The notes beneath the pieces are model-generated. The model was not told the origin of the DNA, made no database searches, and saw only the letters and a list, made by a program, of their open reading frames with translations. From positions 186,001 through 250,000 of the forward strand of contig JACRDF010000025.1 in the NCBI GenBank assembly GCA_016212925.1: DNA of 64,000 bases, in the 5' to 3' direction. This stretch comes from Desulfomonile tiedjei. Lineage in GTDB: Bacteria > Desulfobacterota > Desulfomonilia > Desulfomonilales > Desulfomonilaceae. Position numbers and translations under genes: made by a program. The stretch's first letter is position 1. Each line of letters starts with the position of its first letter. This document shows positions 29,225 through 37,777 of the stretch, piece by piece.

Positions 29225-29932
29225 GTGGCCGAGAAAAAAGTTACACGCAAAGAGCTTCTAAAAGAGCCTGACGAATTTATGACCACTACCGGCCAGGTGA
29301 TTACATTTGTTCGGGAAAACCCACGTGTGGTGAGCATGGCCGCGATCGTTGCCGTGGCGTGCGTTGTGGCGGTGGTGGTCTTCTTTGCTTACAAGAAGCA
29401 ACAGCAAGCGCGAGGTCACGAACTCTTTGAAAAGGCAGCGGGAGATTACGAAGCCCTGGTGAGAGGACCGTCGCCGGCATCATCTGAACAGCTTGACGCT
29501 CTTTTTGAGCGTTTTGATTCCATTGCCAAGGAATATCCCGCTTTCCCCTCCGGCGAGATGGCGCTGCTGTACAGCGGTCATGTCCTTTACCAGAAGAAAG
29601 ACTACGCGGGAGCTTTGGAGCGCTATACCAGATCGCAGTCCACCAGCCTGGCAAAGAGCGGTCTGGAGGCTCTGATGCTCTATCACATCGCCACCACGCG
29701 CTTCGCTCTGAAGGAGTACGAAGAGGCCAAACGGCTTTTCGAGGACCTTGCCAAAGACACGAATTCGCCATACCGCCGCGAGGCATACGCCTCTGTCGCA
29801 CGCATATATGAAGCGATGAACAAGAACAAGGAGGCGGTCCAGGCTTACAAACAGTATTTGAAAATGTTTCCGGAGGCGCCGGACGCTGCTTTTGTTAAAG
29901 CCAGAATCGCTGACCTCAGTGGAGAGGGTTGA
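29225..29932 (+). CDS. Tetratricopeptide repeat membrane protein (YfgM/TPR_21-like)
   Basis: 235 residues. A short cytoplasmic N-terminus is followed by one membrane segment (about residues 36-57, AAIVAVACVVAVVVFFAYKK) and a periplasmic region of TPR helices, with typical ALERYTRSQ and AVQAYKQYLKMFPEAPDA segments. This is the layout of YfgM-type ancillary SecYEG chaperones and of BamD-like scaffolds; it has no lipobox, so BamD is unlikely. GTG start at 29225 with GAGGTGAG upstream. It is an apparently single gene, convergent with the small gene at 29991. Confidence 0.8.
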   Translation: MAEKKVTRKELLKEPDEFMTTTGQVITFVRENPRVVSMAAIVAVACVVAVVVFFAYKKQQQARGHELFEKAAGDYEALVRGPSPASSEQLDALFERFDSIAKEYPAFPSGEMALLYSGHVLYQKKDYAGALERYTRSQSTSLAKSGLEALMLYHIATTRFALKEYEEAKRLFEDLAKDTNSPYRREAYASVARIYEAMNKNKEAVQAYKQYLKMFPEAPDAAFVKARIADLSGEG

Positions 29933-29990
29933 GGTCTGTACGGAATCTCAGGCGCCGCGCAGGGTCCCGGAAAAGCCTTTCCCAACTTGT

Positions 29991-30215
29991 TCACTGCTTC
30001 TGAACAACAACATCCATTTCAGAAACCCATACCTGGAACGAGGAATCTTCCAAGTCAATCAGGTATGACTCCCTCCGTGCCTGCTGAACGTGCAGGCTGA
30101 AGGCCTCCTGAGACAGCAAATAGTCCAAAATGCCTCTGACCTCTGCGAACGCAAGGTCGTCTTCATAGATGATCGTGAATACTTGGCCTGCGTGCAGGAA
30201 CGGTATGGAATCCAT
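29991..30215 (-). CDS. Small hypothetical protein, 74 residues
   Basis: I do not recognise this protein. It is acidic, with no membrane segment or signal, and alternating hydrophobic residues that suggest a small alpha/beta fold. I chose the ATG at 30215 because it has GAGAGG 4 bp upstream; a longer reading from 30245 would run through the hairpin described below. The gene is convergent with the TPR gene. That a real ribosome binding site lies in place and that the frame is open without rare breaks support it, but it could be spurious. Confidence 0.5.
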   Translation of the reverse strand: MDSIPFLHAGQVFTIIYEDDLAFAEVRGILDYLLSQEAFSLHVQQARRESYLIDLEDSSFQVWVSEMDVVVQKQ

Positions 30216-30237
30216 GATGCCTCTCTGTAAGAGAGGA
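30216..30237 (-). promoter_or_regulatory. Hairpin that pairs with the ribosome binding site
   Basis: On the minus strand CCTCTC-TTACA-GAGAGG immediately precedes CATCATG. The 3' arm is the ribosome binding site of the 30215 gene, so the 6-bp stem would hide it. Confidence 0.45.
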
Positions 30238-30308
30238 TAGGGCAATGGAATGACCGCGTCAACCCGCTAGAACGGCCAAACGGTGCGGTTGAAACAGCCG
30301 GATATATC

Positions 30309-30337
30309 TTGACAGCCAATTTGATAGCAGGTATAAA
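30309..30337 (+). promoter_or_regulatory. Strong sigma-70 promoter of the HU gene
   Basis: Perfect TTGACA, 17-bp spacer, TATAAA; predicted start near 30344, 55 nt before the HU start codon. Confidence 0.75.
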
Positions 30338-30399
30338 CCGGGGGGGGATTTTGCTCTCAACTGTATTGATGTATTGGCATTGGTGAAAGGAGGAATAAG

Positions 30400-30675
30400 A
30401 TGACCAAAGCGGATCTGGTTTCCCGTATTGCGGAGCAAGCCGGGATTTCCAAGAAGGCTGCGGGGACTGCGCTGGATTCAGTGATCTCTGCGATTCACGA
30501 CGTCCTGAAGAAGGGATCGAAAATCAGGGTTTCAGACCTGGGCAGTTTCAGCGTGGTTCAGCGGAAGGCTCGCCAAGGAGTGAATCCCAGGACAGGTAAG
30601 CCGATCAAAATACCTGCTACCAAGGTTCCCAAGTTCACGGCCGCCAAGGCCCTGAAGGACACTGTTAAGAAATAG
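30400..30675 (+). CDS. hup: HU-family DNA-binding protein
   Basis: 91 residues, the normal HU length. The helical N-terminus (MTKADLVSRIAEQAGISKKAA) is followed by GSKIRVSDLGSFSVVQRKARQG and the DNA-binding arm NPRTGKPIKIPATKVPKFTAAK. HU bends and compacts DNA as a nucleoid protein. The ribosome binding site is very strong (AAAGGAGGA), and a near-consensus promoter stands upstream, fitting high expression. A stem-loop terminator candidate is about 200 bp downstream. Confidence 0.96.
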   Translation: MTKADLVSRIAEQAGISKKAAGTALDSVISAIHDVLKKGSKIRVSDLGSFSVVQRKARQGVNPRTGKPIKIPATKVPKFTAAKALKDTVKK

Positions 30676-30869
30676 CGGTTGCCGATCTCACCGCTTCTTT
30701 GCACCGGCCGGATTCCAAGAACCGGCGGGATTGTCAGAAAATCTGTGTCTACGGTACGACAGCCGGGTGTTGACCACTCGCCCTGCCGGTCAAATCTTAT
30801 CCGAGAACTCTTTGTCAGGAGATTTGGGGCAATGCGGGCGGAAGGTCGATTCGACCGGACTCTCAATAG

Positions 30870-30905
30870 ATAGGGACTGTCTCCATCAGAGATGGTCCCT
30901 ATTTG
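30870..30905 (+). terminator. Stem-loop, possible terminator
   Basis: AGGGAC..TCT..CATC..AGA..GTCCCT (30872-30900) followed by ATTTG. The T-run is poor. It lies 195 bp after HU; the sequence between holds no recognised gene. Confidence 0.4.
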
Positions 30906-30953
30906 CTTTAACAGGGTAGCACACCAATCATGAACTTCGTCAAAACGGACCTA

Positions 30954-31157
30954 ATACCCATGCGCTTTTATGCCAGTAATACCAATGCACAAGCAGACGT
31001 AGAATCCTTGAATGAAAAATCACGGACCTGCTTGCGCCGGTCCGTGGCACCCAAAGCCGCGAAACATCGACGTTGTCGGGCGCCACTGACCCGGGAACCA
31101 AGTCAGTGCGGGAAGAAACCTGATGCCGGTTTAATATTCTTGAAAGCGCATCGGTAT
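30954..31157. repeat. MITE-like element, family C
   Basis: About 204 bp with ends ATACCCATGCGCTTTTATG and its imperfect complement CTTGAAAGCGCATCGGTAT. Inside are two GTGGCACCC-set hairpins (31021-31052 and 31081-31112). Solo ends of the same kind are at 19370 and 45785, and a start-like ATACCAATGCGCTTTC at 54940. Confidence 0.65.
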
Positions 31158-31166
31158 GACACGCCC

Positions 31167-31412
31167 ATGAAAGATCTGGATACACAACAGTGCGAGGCAA
31201 CCGCGGCAGAAGCCACTCGCCGGGCAATTCTGCCGGGCCGACGGCGCCTTTTGAAGCTGGCCCTGGCGATTATCTGCGCATTGCTCCCTGTACTAAGCGG
31301 TTGCGCTTCCCTTCTTGACGGAAAGTTCGTCCCCCGAGACGGTAAGGAGACTCCGTTCAAGCCACTTCATAATCCTTACGAGCCACCGCGAGATCCCACC
31401 GCAAGGGAATAA
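31167..31412 (+). CDS. Small predicted lipoprotein, 81 residues
   Basis: The start at 31167 gives a protein with an arginine-rich n-region (PGRRRLLK), a hydrophobic core (LALAIICALLPVL) and lipobox LSGC, so the mature part would be only ~35 residues, Pro/Arg rich (PFKPLHNPYEPPRDP). The frame is also open upstream to 30930, but that stretch is translated family C repeat and I excluded it. No ribosome binding site is evident. The cleaved peptide would be a short outer-membrane lipid-anchored tail. It may be real or spurious; the lipobox is the main support. Confidence 0.5.
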   Translation: MKDLDTQQCEATAAEATRRAILPGRRRLLKLALAIICALLPVLSGCASLLDGKFVPRDGKETPFKPLHNPYEPPRDPTARE

Positions 31413-31472
31413 CCTTGCCCCCAAGAAGCCCCATTCCGAAAACCTGTTTATCACCTTAAATGCCGACCGGCT

Positions 31473-32090
31473 TTATTCCTCGCCCCCATCTGACAAGACA
31501 TCCGAACCCTGTAGTCGGCCCGAGGGACCGGCTGACCCAGGCGGAGGGCCCGATCCCGAGTGAGGCTGTCCGAAAGGCTGCCGCAGGCCACCCCCTTTAC
31601 CCGGCTCCCTTGGCGGGCCGGGCTGGCGGTCAAGAATTGCATGGATTTCTTTGCGGAATTCCTTGAGGAAAAGGATCAATTGGGCCTGTTGGCGAACGGA
31701 CAGGACCTTGGCCACTTCGTCGTACTGCGCATCATACAGCTCAGAAAGCCTTTTTCGCTTTTCTCGCACATCTGTGACGATTCGAGAAAGCTCGGCCTCG
31801 TCGGTTGATTTGGCGGGCTGCTGAAGCAATTGGCGCAGCCTTTGAAAATCGTCTTTCAGGTCCTTCTGCAGCCGTTTCCTTTCCGCCAGGAACTTGCTCC
31901 GTATTTCCATGACCTTGTTGGACGTCGGCTTGTCCAAGTCCAACGCTTCAATCATTTTCCAGACAGTCAGGGTTTCCAATCTATCCAGAAACTTGTCTTT
32001 GTCCTTAGTCTGCTGTGGGTACACAGGTGCCGCGATCCCACTGAGAGCCAGTCCCAAAGCAACCACGACAACCAGGCACATTCGCCTCAT
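31473..32090 (-). CDS. Spy/CpxP-like periplasmic protein
   Basis: 205 residues. A signal peptide (about 1-26, ending PVYPQQ) leads to a helical region with repeated Leu/Lys/Glu heptads: KDLKDDFQRLRQLLQQ, then VREKRKRLSELYDAQYDEVAKVLSVRQQAQLILF. This is the pattern of Spy/CpxP/CnrR-type helical hairpin proteins (periplasmic chaperones or heavy-metal sensors). The last ~60 residues are Gly/Pro rich and disordered. It is the third gene of a sigma factor, anti-sigma, Spy-like operon and probably reports envelope or metal stress to the anti-sigma factor (inference). Confidence 0.78.
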   Translation of the reverse strand: MRRMCLVVVVALGLALSGIAAPVYPQQTKDKDKFLDRLETLTVWKMIEALDLDKPTSNKVMEIRSKFLAERKRLQKDLKDDFQRLRQLLQQPAKSTDEAELSRIVTDVREKRKRLSELYDAQYDEVAKVLSVRQQAQLILFLKEFRKEIHAILDRQPGPPREPGKGGGLRQPFGQPHSGSGPPPGSAGPSGRLQGSDVLSDGGEE

Positions 32091-32108
32091 TTTTTCCCCC
32101 TTTTCGGG

Positions 32109-32660
32109 TCAAAGTAATTGATGCAGCTCGTCTTCCACCTCGAACCAGCCCGGTATTTCCTCGTCACTTTGAGGGATCTTGAGGTCGGAAAAAGCAACCT
32201 TGTAATCGTGGACCAAAGTTGAAGTCAAATTCTCGTCGGCAACTGGTCCGTAAAGCTCTTCAAGTTCTTGAAACAAGGCCTCGGCCATGTTTGTCCCACT
32301 CTGATCGAGCCGGTTTGTACTCGGATCGAACTCTGCCAACCAGATTACCGCGAAAACCGTTCCTGCCAAGGCAACTGCCCCAAAGGCTTTCCAGAAGAAG
32401 CCCCACGAATTCTTGGGCTCAATCTCCCGCAAGCGAGCTTGCAGAGAGGAATCGTAATACTTCCAGAACTGCTCTCCCGGATCTTCAGGAACGTCCGCGG
32501 CGATCGAAGCCAAAATGCCCGCGGTCTCTTCCCGCCACTCTTGACAATGCGTGCACCCTCGAACATGACTTTCAAGTGCATGTTTGTCCAGGCTGTCGAG
32601 CCCTTCGTCCAGCTCTCTGACAATAAGATCCGTAGCTTTGGCACAAGGTATGGTTTTCAT
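32109..32660 (-). CDS. Anti-sigma factor with zinc-finger domain (zf-HC2 type)
   Basis: 183 residues. The N-terminal anti-sigma domain contains HVRGCTHCQEW (His and two Cys), the zinc-binding site of ZAS family anti-sigma factors, and a single membrane helix (about residues 85-105, WKAFGAVALAGTVFAVIWLAEF). The C-terminal part would be periplasmic. It would hold the adjacent ECF sigma factor inactive at the membrane until a signal arrives. Its start codon overlaps the sigma factor stop by 4 bp (32657-32660), so translation is probably coupled 1:1. Confidence 0.85.
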   Translation of the reverse strand: MKTIPCAKATDLIVRELDEGLDSLDKHALESHVRGCTHCQEWREETAGILASIAADVPEDPGEQFWKYYDSSLQARLREIEPKNSWGFFWKAFGAVALAGTVFAVIWLAEFDPSTNRLDQSGTNMAEALFQELEELYGPVADENLTSTLVHDYKVAFSDLKIPQSDEEIPGWFEVEDELHQLL

Positions 32661-33187
32661 TTTCTTGATCCGAGCTTTTCTCTGAGCGACTTCACTGCTT
32701 GAAAGAAGTTTCCGCGAGCGCCCCCTGTGGTGCCGCCCAGAATTTCCGCAATTTCTCGGTAATCGAGACCTTCATAGATCCTGAGCTGAACCGTAAAGCG
32801 TTGTTTTTCGGGAAGCTCTTCCATAGCAGAGCGCAGCCGCATCGTTTGGCGCTCCTTATCCAGTCTTTCAGGGGCCGATTCCGTTGGATCGGACAACTTC
32901 TCCAAAGCCTCCGGAACCATCGGCGGTCTTCTCTTTCGGAGATGATCTCTTACCGTGTTCATGGCAATGCTATAAAGCCATGTCTTGAAGGAAGAAGCTC
33001 GCGCGAATCTCGGAAGACCCTCGTAAGCCTTCAGAAAAGCTATTTGAGAGAGGTCCTTAGCCTCTTCCTCATCCCTGACAATTCTGAGGATCATCATAGT
33101 CAGCGGCTTCGAGTGCCTTCTCACAAGTTCCGAAAACGCTTCCGCCTCACCTCTCCGAAACGAGTCTACCAAATCCGCGTCATTCAT
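32657..33187 (-). CDS. ECF sigma factor (RpoE-like)
   Basis: 176 residues with regions 2 and 4 of an ECF sigma-70: DEEEAKDLSQIAFLKAYEGLPRF (region 2) and LRIYEGLDYREIAEILGGTTGGARGNF (region 4, helix-turn-helix). It directs RNA polymerase to a stress or envelope regulon. It overlaps the anti-sigma gene downstream. The cognate promoter, probably its own, would lie in 33188-33592; I could not recognise an ECF -35/-10 pair with confidence. Confidence 0.9.
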   Translation of the reverse strand: MNDADLVDSFRRGEAEAFSELVRRHSKPLTMMILRIVRDEEEAKDLSQIAFLKAYEGLPRFARASSFKTWLYSIAMNTVRDHLRKRRPPMVPEALEKLSDPTESAPERLDKERQTMRLRSAMEELPEKQRFTVQLRIYEGLDYREIAEILGGTTGGARGNFFQAVKSLREKLGSRK

Positions 33188-33334
33188 GGTCTCCCCGTTT
33201 CTGCTATATTGGACGGATGCTGGGCTGGAACGTTATATATTCTGATGAAAAAAAAGCCCGATAGAATTTGGCTCGAAGCTTTATCTCTCCTCTGTAAAGG
33301 CAAGAGATGGCCTCCGTCCCGTGCGGTGCGCAGG
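33188..33334. other. Gap between ECF sigma operon and rpoH terminator
   Basis: No gene recognised. Expected to contain the promoter of the ECF operon; a stretch with CAGAGGAGAGATAAAG on the minus strand is the only distinct feature. Confidence 0.4.
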
Positions 33335-33336
33335 AT

Positions 33337-33366
33337 TAAAAAGCCCGGGTTCCGGCCCGGGTTTTC
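33337..33366 (-). terminator. Intrinsic terminator, probably of rpoH
   Basis: On the minus strand AACCCGGGCCGGAACCCGGGCTTTTTAA: a GC-rich stem followed by five Ts. It is about 230 bp downstream of the rpoH stop; nothing recognised lies between. Confidence 0.7.
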
Positions 33367-33592
33367 ATCGGGATAAACTCGGGGATTGCCGGAATGACGG
33401 AGGCTGTGGCGGGCCCACGTCCCGGCGCGCAACGGATTGGTTACCTCACAGATTTGCATGAAATCCCACGTGGCCGAGAATTACTCCGTGGAAACAAAAA
33501 AAACGCCGGGCGGCCGCGTCATACCTATCGGTTGACAGAATGCGCGCCCCCGGGCGCTGAATATGCCGATGAGATCGAGAATCGAGCCCGTA

Positions 33593-34438
33593 TCAAGCTG
33601 CGGCCGGCTGAGATCTAATATAATTGCCCCGCAGTTTATCCAGGGCCGCCCTCTCTATCTGCCGGGCCCGTTCCCTTGTAATGCCGAAGTGCTTTCCCAG
33701 TTCCTTCAGTGTCACAGGATCTTCCGACAAGATGCGCTTCTCGACTATGTACTTCTCTCGAGGGTTGAGCGTCTCCAGCGCACGGTCAGCCCACAGTTTT
33801 AGATCCAGTTGCTCCTCCAATTCGGCTAGAATCACTTCCTGGTCAGGCCTATTATCCCTCAGTGTGTCCGCGAAAGAGTCCCGTGACCTGTCACCGATGA
33901 AATCATCCAATGAAAGGTCGTGGGCCTTGAGCCGCGCCGCCATATCGATTACCTCGTCCTCGGTAACGTGGATTCTGTCGGCAAGTTTTGCCACATTGTC
34001 AAGATGATTTTCGGGGTCGCGAGGTTCGGGAAGGTCCCCAACTCTGTAAAAAAGTTTGCGCTGGGCCTGAGTTGTACCGATTTTTACCAACGACCACGAG
34101 CGGATAATGTAATTTTGAATGTAAGCCTTGATCCACCATATAGCATAGGAGATAAGACGGAAGCCTTTGTCAGGATCAAATCTCTGAACGGCTTTCATTA
34201 GGCCTATGTTCCCTTCTTGTATCAGGTCCATAAGCCTCACGCCGTAATTGCGGTATCCAAGTGCGACCTTGATCACAAACCTCAGGTTCGAGGTTATCAA
34301 TATCTGTCCGGCTTGTTTGTCCCCCCGGTCTCTGTAACGAAGTGCCAACTCCGTTTCCTCTTCACGACTTAACACCGGGTAGCGCTCAATTTGAGAAAGG
34401 TATATCTTAAGACCGTCGGTCTCGATGGGATAATTCAT
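33593..34438 (-). CDS. rpoH: RNA polymerase sigma-32 (heat-shock) factor RpoH
   Basis: 281 residues from the chosen start. Regions: LYLSQIERYPVLSREEE (1.2), NLRFVIKVALGYRNYGVRLMDLIQEGNIGLMKAVQRFDPDKGFRLISYAIWWIKAYIQNYII (2, split by my eye into 2.1-2.4), and the C-terminal helix-turn-helix TLKELGKHFGITRERARQIE. The sequence between regions 2 and 3 carries the RpoH box-like RKLFYRVG. I chose the ATG at 34438 because GGAGGTGA stands 7 bp upstream; an upstream reading from 34474 would add 12 residues. It directs transcription of chaperone and protease genes. Confidence 0.93.
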   Translation of the reverse strand: MNYPIETDGLKIYLSQIERYPVLSREEETELALRYRDRGDKQAGQILITSNLRFVIKVALGYRNYGVRLMDLIQEGNIGLMKAVQRFDPDKGFRLISYAIWWIKAYIQNYIIRSWSLVKIGTTQAQRKLFYRVGDLPEPRDPENHLDNVAKLADRIHVTEDEVIDMAARLKAHDLSLDDFIGDRSRDSFADTLRDNRPDQEVILAELEEQLDLKLWADRALETLNPREKYIVEKRILSEDPVTLKELGKHFGITRERARQIERAALDKLRGNYIRSQPAAA

Positions 34439-34672
34439 ACTTTCACCTCCGGGATTTACCGAGTTTCTGTCCATACAATTGGATGCCTATGCCGACAAAA
34501 GGTTTCACAGGCCTGGAAAGATCGAAAGGGTGGCATGGTGCGGTGCCGGGCCGTTGTACAACCGTTGGCGGGAATTGTCCGTATCGTCCGATATGGCATA
34601 CTGTGGAGCGCTGCAAGGGAATTTGCACTGGTGTCGGAAGTGACGCATCTTCACGATAGTTAGGATGGAGCC

Positions 34673-35032
34673 ATGTTCTTGGACAAATTGTGGGTACGGA
34701 TTAAGGGCGATTTGCTGATCATGAAGGATGACCTTGCGGCAGGGGCCAGTCTTCGCGAAAAGGCGTCCATTCTGCTGGCAAGACTGGAAGAACTAGTCAA
34801 AGACAAAGAGCTTGAGACAAGGGAAGGAAATCAGGAGAGTCACTCCTCCAAAGGATCAGAGGAACGCGATGCAGCCTCCGGAACGAGCGCTGCGTCCGAA
34901 GACCGCGAACATGCGGCTTTGAAGGACCTTCGTCGCGAGTGGGAAGAGCTTGTGAAGCTTAGGGATGAAACGGGAGAAAAATCAAAGGATTCCGGGACAC
35001 CTCCTCCCCCAAATCCTCGTAAGCTCGGGTAA
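34673..35032 (+). CDS. Hypothetical charged protein, 119 residues
   Basis: I do not recognise a family. About residues 1-45 form a predicted helix with regular Leu/Lys (LLIMKDDLAAGASLREKASILLARLEELVKDK); the middle is a Ser/Glu/Gly-rich low complexity linker; a second helix (LKDLRREWEELVKLRDE) follows; and the end is proline rich. Such proteins often act as small coiled-coil adaptors. The start has AGGATGGAG upstream. It is divergent from rpoH and convergent with the Lon-type gene. Confidence 0.6.
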   Translation: MFLDKLWVRIKGDLLIMKDDLAAGASLREKASILLARLEELVKDKELETREGNQESHSSKGSEERDAASGTSAASEDREHAALKDLRREWEELVKLRDETGEKSKDSGTPPPPNPRKLG

Positions 35033-35122
35033 ACGTGCACAGAGCATTTCTCTAAAATTCTGTCGGAATGGCAGACTTACGTCGTCCCGCCTCGTGGGGT
35101 CGGATGGGCCCGCTCTGCTATA

Positions 35123-37603
35123 TTATTCCTCAGGGTCTTCTTCCTTGGGCTCTTCTCCGCTGGGGGATTCAAATTCCTTGATTCCTTGGGCCAGGTCGTC
35201 AAGTCGTTCATTTACCAGAAAGTTGATAGTGCCTTCGGGGAATAGTCCTTCCGCGTCCGGTTCTCCCGCGGGGATGCCGGTCAGCAGTTCAATTCCTTGA
35301 TCCACGTGTTCAACGGCCCAAATGTGGAATTGCCCTTCTTTCACTGCATCTATTACTTCGGGAGCAAGCATGAGGTCGCCCACATTTCGGGACGGAATCA
35401 TCACGCCCTGCTTGCCGTTAAGGCCTTGAGCCTCGCAGACTTTGAAGAAGCCTTCGATTTTTTGGTTGACCCCGCCAATGGGCTGAACATCGCCATTCTG
35501 GTTCACGCTACCTGTCACGGCTATGCCTTGGTAAATGGGTTTGCGCGACAAGGCGCTCAGCAGGCCGTACAGCTCCGTCGATGAAGCGGAATCACCGTCC
35601 ACCCCGCTGTAAGATTGTTCAAATGTGATACTGGCTGTTACATTAAGAGGCTTGTCCTGGGCAAATCGGTCTCTGAGAAAACCGGAAAGAATGAGCACAC
35701 CTTTGTTGTAGCTCTGCCCGGACATCTCCGCTTCTCTTTCTATGTTGATGATACCGACCTTCCCCATGCTGGTTTTCACTGTAATCCTGGAGGGGCGGCC
35801 GAAAGAGAACTCGGGAAACGAGTACACGCTCAATCCATTGATCTGGCCGACCTTTTCGCCGTCAGTGTCGATCATAAGGATGCCTTCCGTGATGTACTCG
35901 TGAATCTTATCCTCCATCATATTCACGCGCTCAATCCGGTCCGCGTGAGCGCGCTCCACGTGTTCGCGAGATATGAACTCAGCATTGTCTTCGCGGGCTT
36001 TGAGATCCGCCTCGCGGATAAGATCCGCCACTCGCTCGAATTGAGCGGTAATCTTCTTTTTTCTGCCTCCCCACCGTATAGCCAATCTGGATATCGCCTC
36101 TACGCCCGAGGCGTCACAGTGCAGCAGTTCTTCCTCGGAACATACTTGAGCCATGAAGCGGCCTAGTTTATTAAGGTTTTCCGGATCATTGGGCATGTTG
36201 GAGTCAAACTCCGCTTTCACCTTGAAGATTTTGCGGAAATCCTCGTCGTACCAGTGGAGCAGGTCATAAATTTCAGAATCTCCGATCAATATGACTCTGA
36301 CCTTAATCTGTATCTTTTCCGGCTTCAGCGCTGAGGTAAAAAGAAAGCTGAACGGGTCGGACTGAATTTCCAACGCGCTGGTCCGGAGGCTTCGCTTTAG
36401 CATGGGCCAGACTCCCACCTCCATCAACATGTCCCTCGCGTTGATGACAAGAAAGCCGCCGTTGGATTTCAGGAAGCTGCCGGCCTTGATGTGACGATAG
36501 TCGGAGGCCCACATTCCTTGGCGGTCCACGACGCGTTCGACGGTGCCGAACAGATTGCGGAACGTCGGTGTGGTCTCAGTCACCACCGGCGGCTTGGTGG
36601 TTTCCGAGTTATCAACCAGGACGTTGACCTCATACTCTGAAAACGCGCCGGGATCCGGCGGAACGAGCATAGGAGTCCCGGCTCCTTCGGCTCCCTGCGG
36701 CGCAGTTACCAACCTGGGTCGAAACCGGTCCAGGTGGTTCATAATGTCGGTTTCAACTTCTTCCAGATAAGCTTTGACAGCTTCATTCACATCATATTGT
36801 TCCAACAGCGGGGCCAAGGAATCACGGACCAGCGGCTTGACCCACTCTTTGGCCAAGCTTTCGACCTCCTCTTGGATGCTCTTATCTATTTGCCGGGCCT
36901 CTTTGAAGATCTTCTCCATCTCTTGAGTCAGCTCTTTGTACTTGCCCTTGAGTTTCTCAAGCTCTTCAGCGGAAAACTTGCCTTCTTCCACCAGCGCTTC
37001 CAGCTCTTCGATTTTCCTGGGATTGCCGACTACGACTGGAGCCAGATCAGGCCGCGTAAACGGCCCCACCTGAACCTGTATCATCATGAAGTTTTCTTCG
37101 CTGACTTTATTCTCGAAATTCTTGAACAGCGCCTTTTGGGCTCCCATACGCCGATTAATGATTTCGTTACGCGCTGCTTGAAACTCCTCACTCTCGAAGA
37201 CGGCCGGGACTTTCTTCTTCAACGTATTGATCAGGTCTTCCATTTGTTGGCGAAAAGCCACGCCTTTCCCTGCGTGAAACCTGATGAGCCGCGGTTGATC
37301 CGTAGCCTTGAAATTATTCACGTAGCATAAGTCTTCGGGGACAGGGCCGCTGACGTTATGCTCCTCCAGGAGCTTTTCGACGGTAGCGGTTCTTCCTGTG
37401 CCGTTGGTACCTGCGACGTAGACATTGTACCCGTGGCTCTTCATTGCGAGCCCCAGTCTAATGGCTTTCACAGCTCTATCTTGCCCTATGATTTCCTCAA
37501 GGGGCTTTATGTCCGCGGTGGATTTTTCCGGCTTGGCCTCTGCAGGCGCTATCCAGGTGAGGTCCTCCCAAGGCAAACGAAGCTTATCTTTCAAATCACT
37601 CAT
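35123..37603 (-). CDS. Lon-family ATP-dependent protease (AAA_32/Lon_C type)
   Basis: 826 residues. The N-terminal ATPase region has a Walker A-like GTNGTGRT in which Arg replaces the usual Lys, typical of this archaeal/LonB-like branch in many bacteria, with a Leu/Glu-rich coiled coil (about residues 170-260) inserted. The C-terminal Lon peptidase has the Ser of GDSASSTEL (catalytic Ser) and the Lys of NQKIEGF (catalytic Lys). No signal or membrane helix is seen, so it is cytoplasmic. It degrades unfolded or regulatory proteins (family knowledge). Whether it hydrolyses ATP with the Arg P-loop is uncertain. It lies just downstream of the short ORF at 37778 on the same strand. Confidence 0.88.
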   Translation of the reverse strand: MSDLKDKLRLPWEDLTWIAPAEAKPEKSTADIKPLEEIIGQDRAVKAIRLGLAMKSHGYNVYVAGTNGTGRTATVEKLLEEHNVSGPVPEDLCYVNNFKATDQPRLIRFHAGKGVAFRQQMEDLINTLKKKVPAVFESEEFQAARNEIINRRMGAQKALFKNFENKVSEENFMMIQVQVGPFTRPDLAPVVVGNPRKIEELEALVEEGKFSAEELEKLKGKYKELTQEMEKIFKEARQIDKSIQEEVESLAKEWVKPLVRDSLAPLLEQYDVNEAVKAYLEEVETDIMNHLDRFRPRLVTAPQGAEGAGTPMLVPPDPGAFSEYEVNVLVDNSETTKPPVVTETTPTFRNLFGTVERVVDRQGMWASDYRHIKAGSFLKSNGGFLVINARDMLMEVGVWPMLKRSLRTSALEIQSDPFSFLFTSALKPEKIQIKVRVILIGDSEIYDLLHWYDEDFRKIFKVKAEFDSNMPNDPENLNKLGRFMAQVCSEEELLHCDASGVEAISRLAIRWGGRKKKITAQFERVADLIREADLKAREDNAEFISREHVERAHADRIERVNMMEDKIHEYITEGILMIDTDGEKVGQINGLSVYSFPEFSFGRPSRITVKTSMGKVGIINIEREAEMSGQSYNKGVLILSGFLRDRFAQDKPLNVTASITFEQSYSGVDGDSASSTELYGLLSALSRKPIYQGIAVTGSVNQNGDVQPIGGVNQKIEGFFKVCEAQGLNGKQGVMIPSRNVGDLMLAPEVIDAVKEGQFHIWAVEHVDQGIELLTGIPAGEPDAEGLFPEGTINFLVNERLDDLAQGIKEFESPSGEEPKEEDPEE

Positions 37604-37777
37604 AATTTGACTTTCCGTAAAGGAATTGATTCAGGGAAAGCTTCCCCGACTGGGTCTAATTATTGCGTTGATCTGGAAGCCTTCCTGCCAAGCGGTTGCT
37701 TGGTAGGCGGCCCTTTGAACGAAGGCGATGGGCAACGCCCCATTCGGTTTGGCTGCGACCATTCTCAGCGAGCAGGT

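Noticed and set aside
30930-31166. N-terminal extension of the small lipoprotein
   Set aside because: It is translated family C repeat and hairpin sequence.
34439-34672. Possible strong promoter between rpoH and the charged small protein
   Set aside because: No -35/-10 pair with acceptable spacing was found on either strand.
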